NCBI RefSeq assembly: GCF_028621955.1
Contig: NZ_CP117516.1
Coordinates: forward strand, 3,432,001-3,496,000
DNA length: 64,000 nucleotides
Reading direction: 5' to 3'
Source of the DNA: Erythrobacter sp. BLCC-B19
Lineage (GTDB): Bacteria; Pseudomonadota; Alphaproteobacteria; Sphingomonadales; Sphingomonadaceae
Positions 8,829-16,808 of the stretch are shown piece after piece (position 1 is the stretch's first letter; the number at the start of each line of letters is the position of its first letter). The notes below the pieces were generated by a model that was not told the origin of the DNA, did no database searches, and worked only from the letters and a program-made list of their open reading frames with translations. Position numbers and translations under genes: made by a program.

Positions 8829-9995
8829 TTACTCGCGCGTGCCGAGCAGCCCGCGCGCCACCACCCAGTTGTGGATCTCGGAGGGGCCGTCGTAGATGCG
8901 CATGGTGCGCAGCTTGTTGCTCATCAGATAGAGCGGCAATTCGCGGGTCATGCCCATCCCGCCGAACATCTGCATCGCGTGATCGACAATCTCGTAGGCG
9001 CTTTCGGTGCAGAAGCTCTTGATCATCGAGATTTCGCTGCGGACATCGCGCCCCTCGTCGATCTTCCAGGCGCAGTCATAGGTCATCAGCCGCATCGCGT
9101 GGATCTTGGTCGCGGCATCGGCAATCCAGTTCTGCACCGTCTGGCGCGCCGACAGCGGCTTGCCGAAAGTGACGCGCTGCGGCGCATAGTCGATCATCAT
9201 GTCGACCGCGCGCTGGGCCATCCCGATCGACCACGAGGCCATCTCGATTCGCCGCGTGCCAAGGCGCACCTGCATCGGCGCAAAGCCCTGGCCCCGCTTG
9301 CCGAGCAGCTTCCAGCCCGGCACCCGGCAATCATCGAGCGCGATTTCATAGGTCGCGGTGCCGTCGATCATCGGGATCTTGCGGGTGACGTTGAAGCCGG
9401 GGGTGTCGCGATCGACAAGGAAGGCCGACATCCCGTTGCGCCCGTCGGGGTTCTTGTCGGTGACCGCCATCAGGATGGTGAAATCAGCTTCCGCGCCCTT
9501 GGTGATCCAGATCTTGCGGCCATTGATGATCCAGTCATCGCCATCCTGGACAGCGGTGGTCTTCATCCCGGCCGGGTCTGCGCCTGCGCCGGGTTCGGAA
9601 ATGCCGATCGCGCTGATCGTCTCGCCGCGCACATAGGGTTCGAGATAGGCGACGCGCTGGCGCTCGTCCGCGGCGACCATCAGCATCCTGAGGTTGGGCG
9701 AATCGGGCGGCAGGTAATAGGGCACCACGGTCTTGCCGAGTTCCTCGGAAACCCCGACCATCGCCACCATCGGCAGGTTCATCCCGCCCACTTCCTCGGG
9801 CGCGTCCAAGCCCCACAGGCCCAAATCGCGGCTCACGGCATCGACCTTGGCCGTCTCTTCGGGGGTGAGATAGGTGCCCTGCCCCACATTCTCGCGGGCG
9901 ATCACTGTCGCTTCGAGTGGCAAGAGCTCGTCGCGGACGAACTTGCCGACCAGATCCTTGAGCATCGCGTGTTCGTGGGAAAGCTCGAAATTCAT
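8829..9995 (-). CDS. Acyl-CoA dehydrogenase with Asp at the usual catalytic Glu position
   Basis: FAD-dependent acyl-CoA dehydrogenase of 388 residues with the standard order: helical N-terminal domain, beta domain with GISEPGAGAD and WITKGAEAD, and C-terminal helical domain with the QMFGGMGMTRE motif. The loop that usually carries the base as YEGT reads IYDGPSEIH, as in ACAD10/11-type enzymes, suggesting branched or hydroxylated substrates rather than ordinary straight chains. I place the start at 9995 (MNFELSH), because AGGA lies about nine bases upstream of it, whereas it would directly abut the alternative ATG at 10004. The substrate is unknown. Confidence 0.88.
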   Translation of the reverse strand: MNFELSHEHAMLKDLVGKFVRDELLPLEATVIARENVGQGTYLTPEETAKVDAVSRDLGLWGLDAPEEVGGMNLPMVAMVGVSEELGKTVVPYYLPPDSPNLRMLMVAADERQRVAYLEPYVRGETISAIGISEPGAGADPAGMKTTAVQDGDDWIINGRKIWITKGAEADFTILMAVTDKNPDGRNGMSAFLVDRDTPGFNVTRKIPMIDGTATYEIALDDCRVPGWKLLGKRGQGFAPMQVRLGTRRIEMASWSIGMAQRAVDMMIDYAPQRVTFGKPLSARQTVQNWIADAATKIHAMRLMTYDCAWKIDEGRDVRSEISMIKSFCTESAYEIVDHAMQMFGGMGMTRELPLYLMSNKLRTMRIYDGPSEIHNWVVARGLLGTRE

Positions 9996-10151
9996 ATGTC
10001 CCATTCCTGATTACGGGGGTCTTTGCGCGCCCCTGACACCACACATTACGCAAGCTGTCATCCGTTCAGATTGAGAGGAGGCGGCAAAATTGTTCTCCCA
10101 TGCCGCATCGGCCCGTCAGCCTGACTGGACAGATCGCTTCAACACAATGGC

Positions 10152-10180
10152 TTGACGCGATAGGGAAACCTCCATAGCTT
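10152..10180 (+). promoter_or_regulatory. Predicted sigma70-type promoter of the arsR-carbonic anhydrase-SulP operon
   Basis: TTGACG (10152-10157) and TAGCTT (10175-10180) are separated by exactly 17 bases and lie about 45 bases before the ArsR start codon. The -35 matches consensus at five of six positions; the -10 is weaker. Confidence 0.55.
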
Positions 10181-10185
10181 CAAAG

Positions 10186-10199
10186 GTGCAAATCTGCAC
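10186..10199. promoter_or_regulatory. Palindrome GTGCA-AATC-TGCAC, candidate ArsR operator
   Basis: A perfect five-base inverted repeat with a four-base centre begins six bases after the predicted -10 box and lies between it and the arsR ribosome-binding site. This is where an autorepressor would block transcription. A further TGCA half occurs at about 10205. Binding by the adjacent ArsR protein is inferred. Confidence 0.5.
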
Positions 10200-10225
10200 A
10201 ATTTTGCAGGTTTCACGGGAGGGAA

Positions 10226-10591
10226 ATGCCGAGTCGCCTGATCGTATCGCGCGAGCTTGCAGACCTGTTGAAGCTGCTGGCCCATGCTGATCGTCTGCGG
10301 ATGATCGAGGAACTGCGCCATGGCGAGCGCGATGTCACCTCGCTTGCCACCGCGCTTGACCTGCCCTCCACCCGCGTCTCGCAGCACCTTGCGCTGATGC
10401 GCGCCCACCGGCTGGTTGAGGAGCGCCGCGACGGGCGCAACCACTTCTACCGCCTGGCGCATCCCTATCTTGCCGACTGGATTCTCGACGCGCTCCCTTT
10501 CGTCGATATCCGCTCGCGGCTGGAGGATGCCGATCACATTGATGCCGCCCGCGCCCTGTGGGGTGCAGGCGGCCCCCGCTCATCCCACTGA
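10226..10591 (+). CDS. ArsR-family winged-helix transcriptional regulator
   Basis: DNA-binding repressor of 121 residues. A winged-helix domain covers about residues 8-80, with a recognition-helix region STRVSQHLALMRAHRLV and wing RDGRNHFYRL. The classic ArsR metal-binding ELCVCDL motif is absent (here GERDVTSLATAL), so it probably senses something other than arsenite. The ATG is preceded by GGGAGGG. It heads an operon: the carbonic anhydrase ATG is 13 bases after its stop. A paralogue of the same length lies at 12911-13276, on the far side of the transporter gene. Confidence 0.9.
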   Translation: MPSRLIVSRELADLLKLLAHADRLRMIEELRHGERDVTSLATALDLPSTRVSQHLALMRAHRLVEERRDGRNHFYRLAHPYLADWILDALPFVDIRSRLEDADHIDAARALWGAGGPRSSH

Positions 10592-10604
10592 AAGGATCGA
10601 TTGA

Positions 10605-11204
10605 ATGCCCCATTTCGCCCAAGGCGTGGTCAAGTTCCAGCGCGAGGTCTTCCCGGAAAAGGCAGAGCTGTTCGAACGCCTTTCCACCGGCCAGAGCCCG
10701 GAAGCGCTGTTCATCACCTGCTCGGACAGCCGCATCGAAACCGCGATGCTGACCCAGACCGACCCGGGCGAGCTGTTCATCTGCCGCAATGCGGGCAACA
10801 TCGTGCCGCCGCACACCAACCAGACCGGCGGCATGACCGCCTCGATCGAATTCGCGATCGGCGCGCTCAAGATCCCGCATATCGTGATCTGCGGGCATAC
10901 CGAATGCGGGGCGATGAAGGGGGCGATGAACCGCGCCGGCCTGACGGCGCTCCCCCATGTGCGCGAGTGGCTTGGCTATTCGCAGGGCGCGGTCGACATC
11001 ACCGAAGCGCTGGGCGCAGGGCTCGATCCCGAGGCGAAGATGCGGATGCTGCTCGAACAGAACGTCATCCTGCAATTGCAGCACCTCAAGACCCACCCCA
11101 CCGTCGCGGTCGCGCTGGCGCAAGGGTCGGTGAAGCTGCACGGCTGGGTCTATGACATCAAGACCGGCGAAGTCAGCGCCTATGACGAGGCGAGCCACCA
11201 GTGA
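10605..11204 (+). CDS. Beta-class carbonic anhydrase, apparently truncated by an in-frame stop
   Basis: Zinc enzyme interconverting CO2 and bicarbonate. The 199-residue frame carries the beta-class active site: C39-x-D41-x-R43 in CSDSR, and H98 with C101 in HTECGA. AAAGGA precedes the ATG. The frame stops at TGA (11202-11204), but the next 21 codons in the same frame (to a second TGA at 11268-11270) read like the normal C-terminal tail, VSVEERYASEIAGAML. The stop therefore looks like a recent nonsense change, or a sequencing error. The catalytic core is intact, so activity may survive. The SulP transporter follows, suggesting bicarbonate supply. Confidence 0.93.
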   Translation: MPHFAQGVVKFQREVFPEKAELFERLSTGQSPEALFITCSDSRIETAMLTQTDPGELFICRNAGNIVPPHTNQTGGMTASIEFAIGALKIPHIVICGHTECGAMKGAMNRAGLTALPHVREWLGYSQGAVDITEALGAGLDPEAKMRMLLEQNVILQLQHLKTHPTVAVALAQGSVKLHGWVYDIKTGEVSAYDEASHQ

Positions 11205-11270
11205 GTCTCGGTCGAGGAGCGCTATGCCTCCGAGATCGCCGGCGCGATGCTCGGTCAGCACGCCTGCTGA
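11205..11270 (+). pseudogene. In-frame C-terminal remnant of the carbonic anhydrase
   Basis: Twenty-one sense codons in frame with the carbonic anhydrase, ending in TGA, with charged and hydrophobic residues (VEERYASEI, GAMLGQHAC) resembling the family's tail helix. No start codon or ribosome-binding site belongs to it. Confidence 0.55.
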
Positions 11271-11319
11271 CCGCCCGCCCCGTCCCTCTCCCTGATATCC
11301 AGTGCAAAGGCACCCCGCC

Positions 11320-12882
11320 ATGCAAGCTCAAGCCACAAGTCCCCTCTCATCCGCTGTCATCGGCCGCGATTTTCTCGCCTCGATCGTGGTGTTTCTTGTC
11401 GCCCTGCCGCTGTGCATGGGGATCGCGATTGCCTCGGGCGCGCCGCCTGCGCTGGGCCTGATCACCGGGATCGTGGGCGGGCTGGTGGTCGGCTCGCTGG
11501 CAGGGTCGCCTTTGCAGGTCAGCGGCCCAGCGGCGGGGATGGCGGTGCTGGTCTATCAGCTGGTGCAGGAACACGGCCTCATCATGCTCGGCGTGGTCGG
11601 CTTGATCGCGGGCGGCTTGCAGCTGCTTGCGGGGGTGCTGAAGCTTGGCCAGTGGTTCCGAGCGATTTCGCCCTCGGTGATCCACGGGATGCTGGCCGGG
11701 ATCGGTGTGCTGATCTTCGCCTCGCAGCTTCACGTGATGCTCGACGATGCGCCGCGCGCCAACGGGCTGCTCAATATCGCGGCCATTCCTGAGGCGATCA
11801 TCAAGGTCTTCCCCGCCGACGGTTCGGTGCATCACCTTGCCGCGATGGCGGGGATCGTGACCATTGCCACGATCGTCCTGTGGAACCAGTTCAAGCCCAA
11901 GCGTCTCGCGCTGATCCCCGGGCCGCTGCTCGGGGTGATCGTCGGCACGGCCTTTGCCATTGCCTTTTCGCTGCCGATCACGCTGGTGAACCTGCCCGCC
12001 ACGCTGGCGAGCGGTCTCAACATCCCCACCAGCGAGGCGCTGGCGGGCTTTGCCAATCCCGACATCCTGACCCTTGGCCTCGTCTTCGCCTTCGTCGCCA
12101 GCGCCGAAACGCTGCTGTGCGCGACCGCGGTCGACAAGATGCACACGGGCAGCCGCACCGATTACGACAAGGAACTGCGCGCGCAGGGGATCGGCAACAT
12201 GATCTGCGGCGCGCTCGGTGCGCTGCCGATGACCGGGGTGATCGTGCGCTCGGCCGCCAATGTCGAGGCGGGTGCGACGACCCGCATCTCGGCGATCATG
12301 CATGGCGGCTGGCTGCTGCTGGCGGTGGTCGCCTTCCCCTTCATCCTCAACGAAATCCCGACCTCGGTTCTGGCCGCGATCCTCGTCTACACCGGCTACA
12401 AGCTGGTCAACGTCGCGCAGATCCGCAAGATCGCCGAATTCGGCAAGCAGGAGCTGGCGATCTACTTTGCAACGCTGATCGGCGTTGTCGCGATCGACCT
12501 CTTGACCGGCGTGATCCTCGGCTTCGTGCTGGCGACTGCCAAGCTGGTCTACACCTTCTCGCACCTCGAGATCCGGCGCGAGCATGACACGGCGACCAAC
12601 CGCGTCGATCTGTGGATGACGGGTTCAGCGACCTTCTTCTCGATCCCGCAGCTCGGTCAGGCGCTGGAGTCCTCGCCGTTCGGGTCGGAGGTGCACATCC
12701 ACGTCGAGAAGCTCGACTATATCGACCACGCCTGCCTTGAGATGCTGTCCTCGTGGGAGAAGCTGCACCAGTCGACCGGCGGCACGCTGGTGGTCGAATG
12801 GAGCGAGCTGGTCGAACGCTATGGCCGCCGTTCGGAGGAAAAAACCGAGATCCCCGGCCTGATGATCCGCCCCGCCGCCTGA
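11320..12882 (+). CDS. SulP family anion transporter with STAS domain (probable bicarbonate transporter)
   Basis: Inner-membrane permease of 520 residues. Ten or more hydrophobic helices span roughly residues 15-400, with the early PALGLITGIVGG segment typical of SulP proteins, followed by a cytoplasmic STAS domain (about 415-515, with YIDHACLEML). SulP members carry sulfate, bicarbonate or other anions; the operon with a carbonic anhydrase points to bicarbonate, by inference. I chose ATG 11320 (MQAQATS) because AAAGG lies nine bases upstream; a GTG at 11302 has no such site. Confidence 0.9.
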   Translation: MQAQATSPLSSAVIGRDFLASIVVFLVALPLCMGIAIASGAPPALGLITGIVGGLVVGSLAGSPLQVSGPAAGMAVLVYQLVQEHGLIMLGVVGLIAGGLQLLAGVLKLGQWFRAISPSVIHGMLAGIGVLIFASQLHVMLDDAPRANGLLNIAAIPEAIIKVFPADGSVHHLAAMAGIVTIATIVLWNQFKPKRLALIPGPLLGVIVGTAFAIAFSLPITLVNLPATLASGLNIPTSEALAGFANPDILTLGLVFAFVASAETLLCATAVDKMHTGSRTDYDKELRAQGIGNMICGALGALPMTGVIVRSAANVEAGATTRISAIMHGGWLLLAVVAFPFILNEIPTSVLAAILVYTGYKLVNVAQIRKIAEFGKQELAIYFATLIGVVAIDLLTGVILGFVLATAKLVYTFSHLEIRREHDTATNRVDLWMTGSATFFSIPQLGQALESSPFGSEVHIHVEKLDYIDHACLEMLSSWEKLHQSTGGTLVVEWSELVERYGRRSEEKTEIPGLMIRPAA

Positions 12883-12910
12883 TCCCTCCCGGCAGCGAGC
12901 GGGCCAAGCA

Positions 12911-13276
12911 TCAGATCACGGTTTCGATCGCCTCGGCCTGCCACAGACGCTTGGCCTGCTCGATATCGCTGGTGCTGGCGCGGCTGAAGCGGTGCGCGAC
13001 GAAGTCGATCCCCTCGATCAGCCAGGCCGCCAGTTCCGGCTGCGCGAGGCGGTAGACCCGCTGCTGTCCGCGCGTCTCGGTCTCGACCAGGGCAATCGCG
13101 CGCAGCACGCCAAGGTGCTGCGAGACGCGGGTCGGGGTGATTTCGAGGATGTCGCCCAGCTCGTTCACCGTCTGATCGCCCGCCTGCAACTTCAGCAGCA
13201 GGCGGATGCGGTCAGGGTGCGAGATCTGCCGGAGGACGTGGGCCAGCTCATTGGCGACAATCTTGCGGCTCGGCAT
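12911..13276 (-). CDS. ArsR-family transcriptional regulator (paralogue)
   Basis: 121-residue winged-helix regulator with the same length and architecture as the ArsR at 10226-10591. Both start MPSR-IV--ELA and share TRVSQHL in the recognition helix; here the wing reads RGQQRVYRL. No metal-binding cysteines are visible. AAAGG precedes ATG 13276 and lies within the end of the upstream gene, whose stop is one base away, so the pair is co-transcribed and probably translationally coupled. It may act on the same carbonic anhydrase/SulP operon that converges on it, or on its own partner gene. Confidence 0.88.
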   Translation of the reverse strand: MPSRKIVANELAHVLRQISHPDRIRLLLKLQAGDQTVNELGDILEITPTRVSQHLGVLRAIALVETETRGQQRVYRLAQPELAAWLIEGIDFVAHRFSRASTSDIEQAKRLWQAEAIETVI

Positions 13277-13277
13277 A

Positions 13278-14480
13278 TCAGCGACCTTTCTTCGGGGAGG
13301 GGATTTGCGGGTTTGACGCGACAACGCGCAGACCGGTGGATTGGCTCCCGGCGAGCGTAACTTTATCACATTTCAGCGCGCGCCAGGGGGTTTGGGGACG
13401 CTGGCTCACAGGCGGCTCGCGGCGGAGCAAGGCAAGGAATTCGGCGTCAGGCAGCGTGCGCCCATAGGGGGCATCTTGGCCCCGCGTGGTGGTGGAAACG
13501 CCGCTGTCGCGCAGGCGGCTCCAGGCCTCGTGCAACCGGCCGGCAGCACGATGGGCTCCGGCCTCATGCAGGGTGAGCGCGAGGCCATGCACCAGCGCGG
13601 GGGCATCAAGCGTCAGGCGGGCCACGCCCTCGCCCGCGACTTCACTGGTCACCAGCGTCAACCGGGGCGGGTGCGTGCCATGCCGGGCTCCGGCAAACCA
13701 CAGCAGCGGCCAGGCGCCATGCACGCCCGCGCCCAGACCCAGCAGCGCAAACACGATGCTGCGCAGATCGGGCATGGCGATGATCGCATCCCACGCACGC
13801 CCGCTCTGCATCAACACCGGCAGCGCATCCTCGATGGTGAGGATGTCGAGCTCCGGCCCGTCCTGCATCAGCGCCTTTCCGGCGGCGAGCATCTGGCGGG
13901 CGAGCGCATTGCGCTGGCGTTGGTGAACGATGATCGCCAGCCGCTCGCGCCCCTCGGCTGCGGCGGCACGGATCATGGCGCGCAGCACTCCGGCGCGCGG
14001 CAGCGGCGGGATCGCGACATCGTCGCTGGTGCAGGTCGCCGGATGCGGCGAGAGCAGCACAATATCTGTCCCGCCCTGCCCCGGCGCCGCGCCGCGCGCG
14101 TGTTCGATCAGGTAGCCTGCGACAAAATCCGCGGCAGGCAGGCCCGGCGCGCCGCCGTGCTGGAACGCGGCCGGGCTCCAGCCGAGCCATGGGGCGAAAA
14201 CCGGTGCGGGCGCCGCCGCCCCGCGCGCCCAGTCCCCCATGCGCGGCAGGCGGCGGGCAGGCGCGGGGCTGACGAATTCCGCATCGACCCCGGCAAAGGC
14301 AAGCAGCGCATCACGCTCCACGCGCCATGCCTCGGGGGCCGCGTCACCCGGCTCGGCAAGGCGCAAGCGCGAGGTCACCACCGCCAGGCGCGCGGCGCTG
14401 ACCGGGTCGCGGAACGGCGGCGCAACGCTGCTGGCAGAGGCGGCAGGTGCACGACCTTGCATGGGACGACTGTGGTCCAT
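13278..14480 (-). CDS. Degenerate isocitrate/isopropylmalate-dehydrogenase-like protein
   Basis: 400-residue protein with no standard name that I can give. Its second half follows the fold pattern of the isocitrate/isopropylmalate dehydrogenase family. A segment rich in AAAEGRERLAIIVHQ aligns with the region before the catalytic lysine. WDAIIAMPDLRSIVFAL falls where active enzymes have DVIVTPNLFGDILSD, and LTLHEAGAHRAAGRLHEAW matches the C-terminal helices. The Asn-x-x-Gly-Asp/Asp metal-binding residues and the catalytic lysine are not conserved, so it is probably not an active dehydrogenase. ATG 14480 has AAGG just upstream. It forms an operon with the ArsR paralogue. Confidence 0.6.
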   Translation of the reverse strand: MDHSRPMQGRAPAASASSVAPPFRDPVSAARLAVVTSRLRLAEPGDAAPEAWRVERDALLAFAGVDAEFVSPAPARRLPRMGDWARGAAAPAPVFAPWLGWSPAAFQHGGAPGLPAADFVAGYLIEHARGAAPGQGGTDIVLLSPHPATCTSDDVAIPPLPRAGVLRAMIRAAAAEGRERLAIIVHQRQRNALARQMLAAGKALMQDGPELDILTIEDALPVLMQSGRAWDAIIAMPDLRSIVFALLGLGAGVHGAWPLLWFAGARHGTHPPRLTLVTSEVAGEGVARLTLDAPALVHGLALTLHEAGAHRAAGRLHEAWSRLRDSGVSTTTRGQDAPYGRTLPDAEFLALLRREPPVSQRPQTPWRALKCDKVTLAGSQSTGLRVVASNPQIPSPKKGR

Positions 14481-14534
14481 CGGCCTTATCCTTTGCTGGG
14501 ATGGGAGAGTGTGCAGGAGCGTTAGCCGCGCCCG

Positions 14535-14552
14535 TGAAATCAAAAAATTTCA
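14535..14552. promoter_or_regulatory. AT-rich inverted repeat in divergent promoter region
   Basis: TGAAAT and ATTTCA, separated by CAAAAA, form a perfect six-base inverted repeat in the 199-base region between the divergent dehydrogenase-like gene and the alkylsulfatase gene. A TTCTAGAA palindrome follows at 14570-14577. Both could be regulator-binding sites; no regulator is assigned. Confidence 0.35.
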
Positions 14553-14679
14553 ATCTTTCTTCGCAAACGTTCTAGAATTTGAATGTATGAGGATTGGGCC
14601 AGAGCCGCTCTCCCCCCCGGACTTGCCAGCGCCCCAATGCCGAGGCATCACACAGCTCGGGAGAAGAGGGGATTTCAGC

Positions 14680-16656
14680 ATGACTTTGGCACAATGGCGC
14701 GCAGGGGCTGCGCTGGCGCTCGCCGCGATCACCACCGGTGCGCTGGCGCAGGATGCGGGCTCTGCTGCGAGCGCAACGGCAAGCGAGGCAACCCGAGCGG
14801 CACAAGCCGCTGCCGGCGCAACGCTCCCGCCCGAAGGCACGCGCGACAGCACGGATTCGACCCGCGGCTTTCTGGCCACCCGCAAGGATCGGCTGATCGT
14901 GAACGCGGCTGGCAAGCCGGTCTGGAACCTCGATGCCTACGCATTCGTCACCGGCCCCGCCCCCGATACCGTCCACCCGGCGCTGTGGCGGCACATGACG
15001 CATCTCAAGCATCACGGCCTGTTCGAAGTCGCGCCCGGCGTGTGGCAGGTGCGCGGGTTCGACGTGTCGAACATGACCGTGATCCGGGGCGAGACCGGCT
15101 GGATCCTGATCGACCCGCTTACCAGCGTCGAAGCGGGGCAGGCTGCGCTCGAACTGGTCAATGCGACGCTGGGCCAGCGCCCGGTCAGCGCGCTGATCTA
15201 TTCGCACAGCCACGGCGATCATTTCGGCGGCGCGCGCGGGGTGGTCGATCCCGCCGCTGTTGCCGCAGGCCGCGTGCCGGTGATCGCACCTGAAGGGTTC
15301 ATGGAGGAGGCCACATCTGAAAACGTCATGGCCGGCGGCGCGATGTCGCGGCGCGCGGCCTATCAGTTCGGTGTCGGGCTGGTGCCGGGCGCGACCGGGC
15401 AGATGGGCAGCGGCATCGGCATGGGGCTTTCGGCAGGCACGCTCAGCCTCATTCCGCCGACCGACACCGTCGCCAGAACCGGCGAGACGCGCGTGGTGGA
15501 CGGCGTGAACCTTGAGTTCCAGATCGTCTCGGGCACCGAGGCACCGGCGGAGTTCAACGTCTTCATCGCGCCCGCCAAGATCTTCCTCGCCGCCGAAATC
15601 GCCACCTGCTCGATGCACAACATCCTCACCCCGCGCGGGGCGAAGGTGCGCGATGCGCGGGCCTGGGCGCATTATCTCGATGAAGCCGCGACCCGTTATG
15701 CGCCGCAGTCCGACGCCGTGATTTCAAGCCACTGCTGGCCGATCTTCGGGCGCGCGGCGGGGACGGCGTGGCTTACCGCGCAGCGCGACAATTACCGCTG
15801 GCTGCACGACCAGACCGTGCGCCGGATGAACCGGGGCGAGACGATGGACGAGATCGCCGAGGCGCTCGACGCCGCGATCCCGCCGGGGCTGGCAGGCGAA
15901 TGGTCGACGCGCGGCTATTACGGCACGGTCAGTCACAACGCCAAGGCGATCTACCAGTTCTATCTCGGCTGGTACGATGCCGTCCCCGCCAATCTCCACC
16001 CCCACCCGCCCATCGAGCGCGCCAAGAAGCTCGTTGAGGCGCTGGGCGGTGCGGATCGCACGCTTGCGCTGGCCGAAAACGCGATGGCGGGCGGCGATTA
16101 TCGCTGGGCCTCCGACCTGCTCCAGAGCCTCGTCTTTGCCCAGCCCGACAATGCGCGGGCCAAGGCGATGCTGGCGGCCAGTTACGAACAACAGGGCTTC
16201 CAGGCGCAGAGCGCGATCTGGCGCAACCAGTTCCTCTCCGCCGCGAGCGACTTGAGGCGCGGGCGGCCCGAGAGCAATGCAGCGCAGAGCAACGACATGG
16301 TCGCCGCGATCTCGACGCAGGAACTGCTCGATAGCGCCGCCACCCTGTTCGCGCCCGAACGGCCCGGCCCGCGCGGGATCACGATTGCGATCGACCTTAC
16401 CGACCGCAAGGAACAGGCGGCGCTCGAAGTGGGCCAGCAGGCGATGATCGGACGGGTGGGCGCGCTGCCCGCCAACCCCGCCGTCACGATCCGCGGCCCC
16501 CGCCGCGCGCTGCTCGCCTTGCTTTTCGTCCGCGTGCCGGTCAGCGCGGTCGCCGGGATGGAGGGCGTCACCATCGAGGGCGACCGGGCGATGCTGCAAG
16601 CCCTGCTCGACAACCTCGACCCGATGCCGCACGGGTTCGACATCGTCATGCCGTGA
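14680..16656 (+). CDS. Alkyl sulfatase (SdsA/BDS1-type metallo-beta-lactamase fold)
   Basis: Predicted secreted or periplasmic hydrolase that cleaves linear alkyl sulfates such as SDS into alcohol and sulfate. The 658-residue length matches SdsA1. It has a signal peptide ending near GALAQ (residue 23), a zinc motif SHSHGDH giving H176-x-H178-x-D180-H181, and further metal-site segments (AEIATCSMHN, ISSHCWP). Next comes a helical dimerisation region (about 390-520), then a C-terminal sterol-carrier-like domain (about 535-658) holding the alkyl chain. GAAGAGGGGA sits eight bases before ATG 14680; the longer upstream frame is not coding. Confidence 0.92.
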   Translation: MTLAQWRAGAALALAAITTGALAQDAGSAASATASEATRAAQAAAGATLPPEGTRDSTDSTRGFLATRKDRLIVNAAGKPVWNLDAYAFVTGPAPDTVHPALWRHMTHLKHHGLFEVAPGVWQVRGFDVSNMTVIRGETGWILIDPLTSVEAGQAALELVNATLGQRPVSALIYSHSHGDHFGGARGVVDPAAVAAGRVPVIAPEGFMEEATSENVMAGGAMSRRAAYQFGVGLVPGATGQMGSGIGMGLSAGTLSLIPPTDTVARTGETRVVDGVNLEFQIVSGTEAPAEFNVFIAPAKIFLAAEIATCSMHNILTPRGAKVRDARAWAHYLDEAATRYAPQSDAVISSHCWPIFGRAAGTAWLTAQRDNYRWLHDQTVRRMNRGETMDEIAEALDAAIPPGLAGEWSTRGYYGTVSHNAKAIYQFYLGWYDAVPANLHPHPPIERAKKLVEALGGADRTLALAENAMAGGDYRWASDLLQSLVFAQPDNARAKAMLAASYEQQGFQAQSAIWRNQFLSAASDLRRGRPESNAAQSNDMVAAISTQELLDSAATLFAPERPGPRGITIAIDLTDRKEQAALEVGQQAMIGRVGALPANPAVTIRGPRRALLALLFVRVPVSAVAGMEGVTIEGDRAMLQALLDNLDPMPHGFDIVMP

Positions 16657-16808
16657 GATTTTCGCCGCTCGCCGCGAAGGATTGCCGGTGTTCATGCGTT
16701 GATCAGGCAAAGCGCGGCTTTATGCCGTGCGACAGGAACGCAAAGCTAACACTCTGCCAATGACAAGGGCGATGCCATGCTGCTGACACTCACCCACAGG
16801 CCTGCGCG

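Noticed and set aside
11202..11204. Selenocysteine insertion at the carbonic anhydrase TGA
   Set aside because: No SECIS-like hairpin is visible immediately after the TGA, and this position is not an active-site residue. A nonsense change is simpler.
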